NCBI GenBank assembly: GCA_034440635.1
Contig: JAOTON010001603.1
Coordinates: 278,591 to 342,590, forward strand
Length of the DNA: 64,000 nt
Direction: 5' to 3'
DNA from: Lepas anatifera
Taxonomy: Eukaryota; Arthropoda; Thecostraca; Lepadidae
Both the position numbers and the translations under genes were made by a program. A model generated the notes under the pieces. That model ran no database searches. It had not been told where the DNA came from and saw nothing but the letters and a program-made list of their open reading frames with translations. This document shows, in pieces, positions 46,602-57,418 of this stretch (positions are counted from its first letter, which is position 1; every line of letters begins with the position of its first letter).

Positions 46602-46778
46602 AGTCTCTTTGAGGCTATGCTGGGCCCCTACCGCTTTCAGTGGAGGGTGCTAGCTGTAATGGAGGTCGGCCCGTTGCTGAAGCTAGTCTACTCGGACGCC
46701 ATGGGGTGCTGCATGGATGTACAGGTGGTGGACGCTGCCGTGTTCTACGACATCCAGGCCCTTGCCAAAACGCAATAA
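46602..46778 (+). CDS. Weak candidate exon, unknown product
   Basis: A CGCCATTTTAG acceptor-like site precedes a 58-codon frame: SLFEAMLGPYRFQWRVLAVM, EVGPLLKLVYSDAMGCC, MDVQVVDAAVFYDIQALAK, stop at 46776. Third positions are strongly G/C, unlike the neighbourhood, which argues for real or former coding. I recognise no domain. The frame runs directly into the minisatellite at 46786, so its true 3' end may have been replaced by repeat expansion. Confidence 0.3.
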   Translation, partial: SLFEAMLGPYRFQWRVLAVMEVGPLLKLVYSDAMGCCMDVQVVDAAVFYDIQALAKTQ

Positions 46779-46785
46779 TACAAAC

Positions 46786-47105
46786 GTGCACCGGACGGAC
46801 CGGACATCCCCGCCGGACATACGTGCACCGGACGGACTGGACAGCGCCCGCCGGACATACGTGCACCGGATGGACCGGACAGCCCCGCCGGACATACGTG
46901 CACCAAACGGACCGGACAGTGCGCGCCGGACATACGTGCACCGGAGGGACCGGACAGTGCGCGCCGGACATACGTGCACCGGAGGGACCGGACAGTGCGC
47001 GCCGGACATACGTGCACCGGACGGACCGGACAGCCCCGCCGGACATACGTGCACCGGACGGACCGGACAGCCCCGCCGGACATACGTGCACCGGACGGAC
47101 CAGAC
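46786..47105. repeat. 37/38-bp GC-rich minisatellite, about nine units
   Basis: The unit is CCGGACATACGTGCACCGGA followed by a CGGACCGGACAG segment and CCCCG or TGCGCG. Starts at 46813, 46851, 46888, 46926, 46964, 47002, 47039 and 47076 give periods of 38, 37, 38, 38, 38, 37 and 37. Long open frames exist on both strands only because the unit has few stops; since 37 and 38 are not multiples of three, the frame rotates and no protein is implied. Confidence 0.93.
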
Positions 47106-47356
47106 TGCCGGGCCAGAGCTGCAAAAAGTCGGGCTCTCGGGTCATAAAGTGCCCGACAGATTTTAGGGCACGGTATGGTCTTGCGACAGATCTTACAATC
47201 TGTGAGAAAAAAATCTTGAAAGGAAGCAGAAAATATTTTTTGTTCTAAAAAAACTCAATATTAGAATTGTCACCTCTTTCACTCAGCAAGTTTTTCATGA
47301 ATTTGCACCTCTCCCATATCAAGCCAGTGTGCGGCAAGAACCGATGGAAAATCTAA

Positions 47357-47475
47357 GGACTTATGAATCGAGGGACCTTTGAATAGAGGGCTTTATGCAC
47401 AGAGGGTCTTTTCGAGGGACTTATGAACCGAGGAACCTTTGAATAGAGGGCCTTATGCACAGAGGGCCTTTTAAA
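47357..47475. repeat. Tandem duplication of a ~59-bp unit
   Basis: Two units starting GGACTTATGAATCGAGGGAC (47357) and GGACTTATGAACCGAGGAAC (47416) share CTTTGAATAGAGGG and TATGCACAGAGGG blocks. A few substitutions separate them. Confidence 0.85.
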
Positions 47476-47644
47476 CGTCACCCAGAAAATCCTCTGCTGG
47501 AAAAATTCCTTCACCGGCCTGTCGGGCCCGGTTTGTATTCCATAGCACGCGACAGCTTGGCCCGACAGGCCACCGTAAAGGTAAAGGCGACAGGCAAAAC
47601 AGTTTTTTTCCTTCGTTTCCTTCGTTTGGAAGTACGCTCAACGC

Positions 47645-47682
47645 TGCCGCAAGGGCGCTGTTTGAACAGCGCCCTTGCGGCA
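47645..47682. repeat. Perfect 18-bp palindrome with 2-nt loop
   Basis: TGCCGCAAGGGCGCTGTT, then TG, then the exact reverse complement. It is GC-rich and lies about 220 bp before the zinc-finger-like start at 47906. Confidence 0.9.
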
Positions 47683-47905
47683 AAGCCGGTGTAAAAGATA
47701 TCTTTGGTTTGAAAGCAGCCCTGCGGTTTGGTGTGTTGCCTTGTGGATATGGCGGAGGCCAAGGCCCTAGAATCCCGTGGTGTGGTGGAGGCAATACGTT
47801 CCAAGGTTGTGTTTTTGATTATTTTTCTCTTGCATTACTTTGGTATACATCTTGAGTAAACTGGTTGAGCCTGGATTTCATCGTCCATAGTTGAAGGGCT
47901 GATAA

Positions 47906-48134
47906 ATGGCTTCGATTAAGCTGAAGCTCCTTCCTCCGTCCCGTGTCAAGCTTAAATGTGGATTTGAGGGATGTGGGTATTTTGGCGAGAAACGTTTTTT
48001 TAAGGAGCATCAGCGAATCAAGCATTCTGGGCTGCCCTGCAAGTTCAGGAACAGTGGTTTTGGCCAAGGAGGTCGTTTTGAAGCATGGATCAAGCAGCGG
48101 GCAGATCAAAACAGTGTGGGGAGAAAACAAACAA
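47906..48134 (+). CDS. Candidate first exon with a C2H2-like zinc finger
   Basis: An in-frame TAA immediately precedes the ATG, so this is a first coding exon if real. The 76 codons read MASIKLKLLPPSRVKLKCGF and EGCGYFGEKRFFKEHQRIKH, then CKFRNSGFGQGG and a basic tail. Cys-x4-Cys-x11-His-x4-His fits a C2H2 zinc finger, which would bind nucleic acid in the nucleus. The exon ends ACAAACAA before a consensus GTAAGT donor at 48135. No downstream exon was identified, so the product is unknown. It could belong to a host gene on the + strand or to a domesticated or active transposon; retrogene scraps usually lack a donor, which argues for a gene. Confidence 0.5.
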
Positions 48135-49680
48135 GTAAGTGATGTGGTGTTCGTTGTAATTTCGGCAGCTTACATTTATTTCCATACAGTTTGTTATGCT
48201 CACTGTTGATCAATAATTTTAAATGATATTAATAAGGGAAAAATGAATTTTACCAGCAGACTGGTCAAATTAGACTAAAACATTTGATTTTCCCTTCCGT
48301 CTTCTTTTTAAATCCAATGCCTGTTTGTCCAGAATTAACCCCAAAAGTTGCATACCTTCATCAGTGGATTTGTAGATGCCAAAGAAACAAAACTCTTCAC
48401 CTTTCCACATTAATTTGAGTTTTAAGTACCAAACTATTTCTCCTATTTCATTTTATTCACTTACCTGAATATGCCTATGATCTATGTCAAGGGGTCAAAG
48501 ATATAACAAAAACACAGCCTAGTGCAACCTTTACTCATTCCTTTTACTCTTAACTTCCTTGGAAACATGATATTTATTTGACATTTACTATCTAACTGAC
48601 TTAAGGTTATTTATTAGCCTCATGAACTTCAGATCCTAAACCACGTACCCTCATGGAAATGAGCACGGCAATGCATGAAAAACTTTGAGATAGCCAACAG
48701 CTTCAAAATTTAGGATTTTTCATGTAAACATGCATTTAAAGTCATGGAAAGCTAATATTTCATGTTTGTATTCAACTACAAGTAGCCATGATCCTTAAAA
48801 AACACTTTAGAATATAAAAAAGTACCCCTCCAATCTTGTTTGTCTGGCCATCAGAGCAAAATCCATATATAAATTTTGGGGGTTCCTTCCAAATTACCCC
48901 CTCCCACCTCCAAAAAACTGAAATCATGAAAATCTGCAGAAGCTGGCATAAGTAACCGCATGGTATGGGAACCAGGTCAGCTTTCTTCCATTGCAAACTA
49001 TATTTTTTAAGTATTCTGGGCTGGACTATGTAACATAATAACAAAATATCACTTATTCTCATTCTAGTGCAGCATTTTTGTCAATGGCGGCTGCAGAGGA
49101 CTGAAAAAGGGGGGCTGCTTTTCATGTTATTGTATATTTCCACCTGTGACCTAAATCATCTGAATTCAAGACTGAGTCTTATTCAAGACCCAGTCGAGCT
49201 GACTTTGACACACACTATTTGTATGCTGTACGTCCACAAATCTCAAATTACATCCAATAATAAATTTCCTTTACCAATGGTGACTCCAGAAAATGAGAAT
49301 TGGTGGTTCGGTATTCAATTTGTTATAGGTTTCTGCCGATAACCTTAATTTCCTGAGCGTGTCTGATAATTGAAAACCCGAAGAACAGTCTCAGTTCTAG
49401 AGTTTTGAAAATTAATAGACTTGTGTCATTCCACTTAGATTTTCCATAGGCGGCTTTAGAGCACGAAAATAAGGATATCACACATATAAGGATTAGAGCA
49501 CAAAAATAAGGATAATGATATCCATTGGTGCCAAACTTGAAGTTTTTTATGCTAATTTTAGTATTTTCTATTAAGAATGTGGAAAAAGAGTAGGAACATT
49601 TTACCAATTGAATGGGTTTTAGACAATTTTAATAGTCCTATCCTAACCACCCGACAGATTTGGAGGTTTTTTCGAAAGTG
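48135..49680. other. AT-rich stretch without a supported gene
   Basis: It may be the intron after the zinc-finger-like exon. A minus-strand phrase SLQWKKADLVPIPCG near 48980 resembles the start of a non-LTR RT domain but is too short to call. Nothing else is recognisable. Confidence 0.4.
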
Positions 49681-49709
49681 CCCGACAGATTTGAGATTTT
49701 TGCAGCTCT

Positions 49710-49971
49710 GTGCCGGGCGAGGCTGTGACCTTGCTGTTAGAGCGGGAGAAGGCATATTTCGGTTGTCTGCTGTTGGAGGCCGGCCGGCGGCGGCAGGTCC
49801 CGGAGCTGGAGCCAGAGCCAGCAGCTGGAGGCACCGATGGACGAGCTCAGACCGTGGGAGGCGGCGAACTGTGCCGTGGCAGAGACGGAACACTGCGAGA
49901 GGAAAGCTCACCAGGTCAAACTGCGGACACGATCCAAACACAAGGCCGAGCGTAAGAACAGAGATTTCTGA
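49710..49971 (+). pseudogene. Possible frameshifted small gene, unknown product
   Basis: The first half is open in one frame (GEAVTLLLEREKAYFGCLL, EAGRRRQVPELEPEPAA). The second half reads well in another frame from 49837: MDELRPWEAANCAVAETEHC, ERKAHQVKLRTRSKHKAERK, NRDF, stop at 49969. AATAAA follows at 49973. Both halves are charged, helix-like and GC-rich, as if a single coding region had suffered an indel near 49830. No family recognised. It may equally be GC-rich noise. Confidence 0.3.
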
Positions 49972-50078
49972 AAATAAACCGGTTTCTTGAGGGGTCTGGA
50001 GTAGCTGAAGATGAGGCATAACACGGTCGGTAAATGCGCCAAGAATGCAATCGATTTAGAAACACGGTCGTATCCTGC

Positions 50079-50081
<3 letters not shown>

Positions 50082-50150
<69 letters not shown>
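50082..50150. repeat. (TA)n microsatellite
   Basis: An uninterrupted run of alternating T and A of about 68 bp. Confidence 0.97.
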
Positions 50151-50153
<3 letters not shown>

Positions 50154-50759
50154 TTTGTCTACGAGCTTTCTCGCTTTGGTTCAAAATGCGACGAAAATCG
50201 CGCGCCTCGTTCCGTGGAGGAAAATGGTGACGTTTGGTCATAATTTGCCTCCTTTTTAAAAGCAAGGTAATGCCCCAAACAATATTTTAGATGCTTGAAG
50301 TTATCCAGAGTAGGTAATCAAATCATGCTTATGCTGCACATGTGTCCTTCCTCGTCTTACACCTGTAAAAGCGGCGTGGTTGGGTGGGTGTTTGATGTAT
50401 TTTAGAATTTTCGTTCTTGGACTATATTCCTCAGGGCGTGCTCAGGTGACACCTGAGGCCACGCTGTTGTTAAAAAAGTTCATTGTTTTTTGCTCCAATC
50501 GAATGGAAATAAGCAATGACCTTTTTTAAACCCGATAACATTTTTGGATACAGCTACACGTCGTAGAGCGGATATATTTGTTATCAAAAATATTTTACAT
50601 GTTTCGGTAAATTTGCGAACAAATCGTTTATACGCCTCTACCGCTGTCGTGGACGGTCATCTGTTCATGACTTATACACATTTCAGGCGATTGAGAGAAA
50701 GGCGATTGAGCGATTCAAACCAAGATGTGCCTGCAGCTGGCGAACGAAATAAAACGTCC

Positions 50760-51290
50760 TACGCCACCTGCGACCCCCCTCCCCGTCATTGGAACAGGCG
50801 CAGGCGGGGTGGGGATGTGGGGCCGAGGGATTTTCAGGGTCAGCAGGCCGGGCAGCAGCGGTGGTAGCACCCCTCGTCCTCTCTGCCCCCTCCCCCTCGG
50901 AGGGGCGGGACCACTGGTAAGAGGACTGAGCAGCAGTGTCGTCTGTCGTCAGTGTTTTCCAGGTGCTCTGCGCCGCTCGGTCCAGTTCTGCGCGGTGCGC
51001 TGCCGCCGCGGAGTTGGCTGCGCTGGTTGCACTGGTCACGATGGTCAAATCCGGGCTGGGGGCGACGTGGTACCGCAGCGCCGGCATTCAAGCGGGCGGG
51101 CGGTTGCGCAGCTCGGGAGCTCTGGTAAACCTCCAGCCACACCCTCTGCAGCCGCGTGGAAGCGACGGCTGATCTGGTTCCACGCAGCGGCACGTGTGTG
51201 TAGAGGGCCGCTGCACCGCCTCACTGCAGCACTGGAAACGCCACTGAGATGCCGCCTCCGTGGCGTGTGCAGGAAATGACAAGGCGTAGG
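50760..51290. other. GC- and CpG-rich patch, possible promoter region
   Basis: The GC content is far above the surroundings, with GGAGGGGCGGGACC and GCGGGCGGGCGG words (GC boxes) and many CpG. Long open frames occur on both strands simply because stops are rare. A donor-like CTGGTAAGAGG lies at about 50915. No encoded domain is recognisable. Confidence 0.3.
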
Positions 51291-51458
51291 CAAACACACT
51301 GGGAGCAAAATGAAAGCTCTATCTCAATTCCGTGAGAAGTTTGTCGCAAAATATCACTGTATGCTCATGTTACCTCACATGACTTTTGAGGGTTCAGATG
51401 CTCAAAAACTCAAATTAATGGTCAATATCGTCCTAAGGATACATGTTATGAGGACTTT

Positions 51459-53266
51459 TGTAATGGGCCCTTTCTTTTTTCACAAGGAGCCCACACAACA
51501 AACAAATATTTATAGTGAGAGCAGAGGCTGCCCCGGCGATGTTAAAAAACAGCTTGCTCTCAATGAGACGGGTCAATTCGAGTCATCATATAGGCAAGTG
51601 GGTCTGTCCGCCGCGTGGGCGGCCGAATTTTGCTGCTCTCATCCCCCATCGGTTTTTATTTGGCATTCTCCCATCAAAATTTTCTCCCGGCGAGGAAGTC
51701 TTATGAGCCTTTGAGCGGTCCCCCCTTTATGGAAACACATTGGTCCTTATTACTACCCGCGTCCCTTTGTCTAGACTAAAGCACGTTAAATAGCCGTATA
51801 TGTCGTGTGTCGTCCCCTTGTGTCTAATTAAAATATAAGGCCCACTTTTTCGACCCTCTACCCCAACATCCAATGTTGCCCAACTGATCAGAAAAATCCT
51901 CCGCCGGGTAAATCCAAAAGGAAAAAACATAACGCATAGAATTACAATTACCACCACCCCCCCGCTGTTTTAGGCCAGAGAATTTGAAAAAAGATAATAG
52001 GGGATTCGAGCGCCCGTCACTAATCAGCCAATTTTGCCCCATCCCTCCAATAAGCGCAATGTATCATGCGCGATGAGATCATTGGCTGGGTTCTAAGCCG
52101 TCGACATGTTCAGCAAGGGTGGTCATTGAGCTCGATTGATTCCTTCCGTCAAGTGCCCTGGCCCTCCTGCGCCTCGCGCCTTACGGATTCTGGGCAAACT
52201 ACTCTATTGCCTCCGGGCGCAAATCTCACCCATCCTTGGGTTCTTCTCTGGGCGCAGCCTCCGGACTTACCCCCATACTTGACTACTCAGGGCACTTGCT
52301 TCCGGAATCAGATCGACTGCCTTTGCTGAGCACGGGCGTCCCAGAACCCAATCTACGTCTCGGCTGATTGAGAGGCAAGCATCTAATGCGGGAAAGACGC
52401 CATTCGGCATCTCCCCAGAATGGACCCACCCACCGTTACCCACAGACACGCTGTGCACAAGGGTACGGCTAACAGAACGTCGTTCCTCATCAGCTTCTTC
52501 GATGTGTATATATCCAGACTTGACATCTCCAGTAGGCGATATAATTGTCCTACAACACGCTGAGACCATGAGGCCGAGTATTACGGTAGCCCCGTCAGTA
52601 TTTTAATCCCTCCCTCGCTGTAATTAGCGCGGCTGGACGGCTGGAGGGGTGCGGCGTTACCCGACACCACCGACCGCGTGGTTGGTGATACCCAAGCTGT
52701 TCTGCCCGGCCCAGGGCCAAAAGATACCTACTTAAACGGAATAACGTACTCTTTTTTTAAGTGATACAATACTAAAACCTATTGAATTCAAAATCTCGTG
52801 AGCATGTTCTCCAGACGTTCCGAAATTCGCCAATTCCAGCTAGGATCGTTGTTCTTTTCCATCACAATTATCCTGTGCCAATGGTTTTAAAAAGAGCGGG
52901 ATACAATAAATTCCTCAGTCGTCATTTTATTACAACAACAAAAAAAAACACGAGTCTCTGCCAAATTTCGCCCGAAATAAGTCAAAAGTGTCCTAGAACG
53001 ATCTACGAACATACCCAGGCGACCTGCACACGGCACCGTCCAATGTGAACCTGATGTTTTCATGCGCCCCCCTCGTTGGAAGACGGGTCGCCCCTCCGAG
53101 TCGGAGAGCTCGGAATTAAACAGTTAACATTTCGCATCGTGTGTTAAAAAACGATATCAATAAGCCAATACCGTCTTCCAAATCAATACAAAAATGATGA
53201 GGACATCCTGCAGGCACGTGGGACAAATGGATAATAAAGCCAAACTAGGGGATTATTTATATATAT
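51459..53266 (-). repeat. 1.8 kb repeat, copy 1
   Basis: It begins TGTAATGGGCCCTTTC and ends with CCAAACTAGGGGATTATT plus a short TA run. It shares nearly its full length with copy 2 (59681-61482) and the inverted copy 3 (61669-63474), differing by scattered substitutions and indels. It carries the conserved minus-strand frame at 52267-52569. The orientation given follows that frame. No transposase or RT is encoded; the class is unknown. Confidence 0.85.
52267..52569 (-). CDS. Conserved 100-codon frame in the 1.8 kb repeat
   Basis: The frame contains CCRTIISPTGDVKSGYIHIE, EADEERRSVSRTLV, SVSVGNGGWVHSGEMPNG and ends SALSSQVWG, with its stop inside a GTAAGT donor word. The same frame is present at 60488-60790 (minus) and 62366-62668 (plus). 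In copy 3 one inserted G and one later lost base shift and then restore the frame. No domain recognised. It may be an exon captured by the repeat, or open by chance. Confidence 0.3.
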   Translation of the reverse strand: MVSACCRTIISPTGDVKSGYIHIEEADEERRSVSRTLVHSVSVGNGGWVHSGEMPNGVFPALDACLSISRDVDWVLGRPCSAKAVDLIPEASALSSQVWG

Positions 53267-53330
53267 GGCTCCCTTTTGCGCACTCACCGGCGGATCCGTC
53301 AACCAGGCACCCTCTCCTGGGACTGTACTC

Positions 53331-56300
53331 TAGGGTGTCCCAAAATACCACTTTTTCGTCTGTGCAAGCTTGCCGGTTGACACCGCATTCTCCTTTGAGT
53401 TAATAATGAGAATGCAAAATTTGGTTTCGATCCTTTGAGGTTTGGTCCCCCCGCCCCCACAAAACTGGTGAAAATCGAAAATCGTTGAATCGGCTCAAAA
53501 ATGGGTTCATTCGAAAGCTTATGACAAAGGAAAACATATTTCCCTCATACAAATTGATGTAAAACCACTTCTTCATCGTTTTAGAGAGCTAAGAAGTTCC
53601 TAATTGTGGTATCACTGGCCAGAGGCGGATCTAATAAACTTTTTTGGGGGTAACATAAGCGAAATGGGAAAACGGTATCTTGTTTTCAAGAAAATATCCC
53701 CAAATTGGCCAAAGCGAGTAGAGTTTATCACTTTTAAGGGGATGGCTGGATTGGTTTTCCTTGCATCCGCCACTGGTATGGACATGACAAATTATATATT
53801 GTACTTCGCCTGATTTCGGGAAACAAAGCCATTTGCTGCATCACTACGGATATAAGTGCATGGTACCATTGCGACCGTTAGAATGAATATTCCATGTTTT
53901 CGTTCCTTCACAGAGTTGTCGTGTCATGACTAATTTGCATTTAATGTTGAAGCAGTCTACCTGAAGCAAATTGTACGATGCCTTCAGCATACTCGAAGAA
54001 AAGATCTAATGATGAAGAAGGGAGAAGCCAGCGACGGAAAAAACATGCGGACTGACCTCTGAAGTAGTCCAGCCATCAATTGAAACGATGAGATGACCTT
54101 GTTGGTAAATCCCTTCAGCTGCCTGCCAATCAGCTACCGACCAAGCGTAAAATCCTCCAAAGGTACCGAGCCCTCCGCATACAAGAGCCTAGTGCAACGA
54201 AGCACTAACTAGCTGGATAGATCGCTTTAGAGGTCCAGGCGATATAAGTCACCGTTCCAGTGCCCTGCAATACTGTTTACAGCAGCTGTAAAAATGTGTC
54301 ATGCATACGCTGGGCGTGTGGTTAAAGTAATACTGAAATCTGAATCGAGAAACACTTTCATTTCAGCGCCAGCTCTATTAATTTCATCGCCAGCTCATGG
54401 CAGTCGGTTATTATTTTCATGGTAACAGTGACAAGTTCTTAAGGAACCTGCAAATGATCATGAGGTCTAACAACAATCCTGCTTCGCAAGAGGACTTCAA
54501 TTTCTTCATGAATCAACACCAGGTGCCTAATCCTAGAATTAGATAAAATATTTTCTGCTCACGCTGTTCTTTGTTGTTGTTTTTCTGGCGATACTCTTCG
54601 ACAAGCTCTCCATGGTCCCCGCCGAGCACCTTCAAGTCAAGCAGATTGCAGAGCTAATCGCCCTCTTTCATGACCCATACTTCTTGCAGGCCCTACTGAC
54701 TGCGGAAACTCCACGGCTTGACCTCAGGCTGTTCCAGGACATGAAGACCTATTCAGGGCAGCTACCAAGTGCTGCGAAAGCCACACAGTGCTCTATCATG
54801 CGTCAACCCTGGCATCTCACGGGGGAAAACGCCGTCCTCTGGTTGTTTGGTGAGGGTGTGTCAACAGATGAAAATGCAGAGGTAGCAGCTGCACTCTCTG
54901 ACAGTCACATAGCCAGGAACATTGGCACAGGGAAAGCCGATGTTGTCAGGAGCAGATAAGCAGAGGCTCTGTGACTTCGTCCGACTGCACTCCTGGCTGG
55001 CATTCAGGTGAATGAACATCAGCAACCAGTGCTTACCACCCAGGAATCGGCGAGTGATACAGACTTCATCTGTATGAACGCTTTCATGGAAAATCTAGCA
55101 GTCACAAACGAAACGATCGGTGAAAATACATCATGGACTACACCGACGTTGCCCGTGAAGGTGACATGAGGGCTCGGAACTGACAGTAGCCTGCGCACAC
55201 CGTCTCCAAGCGCCGAATCTCGAAAAAGAGCTGGATGGCGTGCACGTGTAAAAATATTAATATAGAACTAGAAGGAGCAGTCTAACAACATTTTGTCTGA
55301 GAACAAGTTTCCTTTCCCATTCATGGGCTTCCGAATAAACACATTAAAGCCATTGGCTTGATGATATGGTGTGTCGTTTTGACTGCACCAATCGGTTGCG
55401 AAAAAAATGAAACAATCATATTTGTGCAATGAGCGCCCACTTTCCATGCCATTCACAGTCCCAGGGAAAAGCAATCTAGCTATGCCCTTGAAAGCGGTTA
55501 AATTTTACAGACTGTGATGATTCTGGTCCATTTTCTTGAAAAAAACAATAATTTGCCCTGCATTTCCCGCGATACCCCCAAAAAAGTTTATAAGATCCGC
55601 CTCTGGCCAGTGATCTCGTAATTCGAAACTTCTTAGCTCCATAAAAGCATCAAGAAGTGGTTTTACATCAATTTGAATGAGGGAAATAGGTTCTTCTGTC
55701 ATAAGCTTTCATATAAACCAATTTTCAAGCCAATACGACGGTTTTCCATTTTCATCAGTTTAAGGGGGCGGGGAGACCAAACATCAAAGCATCGATTCAA
55801 AATTTTGCATGCTCATTATTAACTCAAAGGAGAATGCGGTGTCAACTGGCAAGCTTGCACAGACGAAAAAGTGGTATTTTGGGACACCTTAATTACTCCT
55901 GACACGACAATTCTGTAAAGGAATAAAAACATGGTATATTTCTTCTAACGGTCACAACGGTCTAAAGGAGTACTTCAGAGGTCGGCCTGCATGTTTTTCC
56001 CGTTGCTGACTTGTCTCTTCTTCATCATTGGATCTTTTCTTCGAGTATGCTGAAGGCATCGTACAATTTGCTTCAGGAAGACCGCTTCAACATTAAATGC
56101 AAATTACTCATGACACGACAACTCTGTAAAGGAACGAACGAACTTTGTTTCCCGAAATCAGGCGAAGTACAATTTATAATTTGTCATGTCCATACCAGTG
56201 GCGGATGCAAGGAAAACCAATCCAGCCATCCCCTTAAAAGTGATAAACTCTACTCGCTTTGGCCAATTTGGGGATATTTTCTTGAAAACAAGATACCGTT

Positions 56301-56640
56301 TTCCCATTTCGCTTATGTTACCCCCAAAAAAGTTTATTAGATCCGCCTCTGGCCAGTGATACCACAATTAGGAACTTCTTAGCTCTCTAAAACGATGAAG
56401 AAGTGGTTTTACATCAATTTGTATGAGGGAAATATGTTTTCCTTTGTCATAAGCTTTCGAATGAACCCATTTTTGAGCCGATTCAACGATTTTCGATTTT
56501 CACCAGTTTTGGGGGCGGGGGGGGACCAAACCTCAAAGGATCGAATCCAAATTTTGCATGCTCATTATTAACTCAAAGGAGAATGCGGTGTCAACCGGCA
56601 AGCTTGCACAGGCGAAAAAGTGGTATTTTGGGACACCCTA
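53331..56640. mobile_element. hAT-type foldback element, 3.3 kb, 8-bp target duplication
   Basis: The left end is TAGGGTGTCCCAAAATACCA and the right end finishes with the exact inverse TGGTATTTTGGGACACCCTA. The flanks are CTGTACTC at 53323-53330 and 56641-56648, a perfect 8-bp duplication. TAGGG ends with 8-bp duplications are diagnostic of hAT elements. The inverted arms run about 0.7 kb (53331 to ~54040 against 56640 to ~55990). A third, diverged arm segment lies at about 55500-55965 and carries its own GGGACACCTTA end near 55893, so the element is a mosaic. A small GGCGGAT-ended insert (about 53621-53778) sits inside the arms. No hAT transposase domain was found. Confidence 0.85.
53980..54959 (+). 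pseudogene. Degenerate gene carried by the hAT element
   Basis: Three pieces look like one broken protein. MPSAYSKKRSNDEEGRSQRR starts in the left arm at 53980. DLVGKSLQLPANQLPTKRKI with LQRYRALRIQEPSAT lies at 54095-54205. A 115-codon open frame, 54612-54959, starts MVPAEHLQVKQIAELIALFH and includes FQDMKTYSGQL and ENAVLWLFGEG. From memory, the LPTKRxILQRY and L..LFxxxYFL..LLTAETPRLDL patterns recur in uncharacterised proteins of aquatic invertebrates often linked to transposons; I cannot name a domain. The stops between the pieces mean no full protein is made unless introns join them. It does not look like a hAT transposase. Confidence 0.45.
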
Positions 56641-56648
56641 CTGTACTC

Positions 56649-57172
56649 CTGCGAGCCAGTGCGACTGCCAGCCTCGGGGCAGCTTGGCAGCTCTTAAAAA
56701 GCGCACCTCCGCTCTCTTCACTCATGGCAGCGGGGTAAGAGAAGCCCCCGCTGCGCCTCTTCCGGAGCTCGGCACCACCTCCACTCTCTACCGGGGCTCA
56801 GACCAGAGTCCTTGTCGCCGGCGTGGCTTTTCGACGACTTGGCGTCCAGCTCTCCCCCTCATACTTAGTACCGCCACGTCGCCGTGGTGTTACTAAGGGT
56901 GCGTTCTAGTACGGACTCCGGCCGAAAAGTTACGCGCAAAAAGGAGCAGAGACTGAAGCGTTGTTCTAATGAAAGGAAACAAAATTTATTGCTGTATTCC
57001 AACGCATGTTTTTTTGCCCTCTTGTTTTGTTTTGTTTTTTTTTGCCTAGAGCACTTTTGATAACTTTCCCAAGAAAAATTGACATCACCATGTTTGGCCA
57101 GCGCAGAGAGGGGAAAGGGGTGACGTATCCGGCCCAAACAAACCCAAGTGCCTGCAGTCGTGTCCGACGCCT
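56649..57172. other. Sequence right of the hAT element
   Basis: With the element and one target copy removed, 53267-53330 joins 56649 onward to give a GC-rich stretch (to about 56900) with many stop-poor frames and a GGGGTAAGAG donor-like word at about 56738. It may be a former exon cut by the insertion, but I recognise no product. 56900-57172 is AT-richer with nothing evident. Confidence 0.3.
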
Positions 57173-57418
57173 GTGAAAATGGCCAGAGCAGCCACCTCTC
57201 CGCAACGGCCCGCACACAACACATATACATACACACACGCACACATAGGCAGATATAAGGGCGGCGGCGCAGGCATTGTCCTGAATATGTCAAAAGGCAA
57301 GAACAAGATTCGAAAAAATGTTACATTTCAAACAACTCTTCCAAGTTCACGCCCCCGTGAACTGAAATTTGAACTAGTGGGGCTGGAAAGTCGTACGTCG
57401 ATCTCGGACCCTATCATT

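Noticed and set aside
46640..47248. Long open frames on both strands across the minisatellite (up to 202 codons)
   Set aside because: The 37/38-bp unit has few stops in any frame and the frame rotates from unit to unit; no domain or codon bias consistent with coding.
48960..49010. RT start motif SLQWKKADLVPIPCG on the minus strand
   Set aside because: Only about 15 residues resemble the RT N-terminal motif; no other RT block follows.
50034..50243. Ile-Tyr repeat protein frame
   Set aside because: It is a translation of the (TA)n microsatellite; the same applies to frames at 61422-61734.
50725..51279. 184-codon frame in GC-rich DNA
   Set aside because: Equally long frames exist on the opposite strand; GC richness explains the lack of stops and no motif was found.
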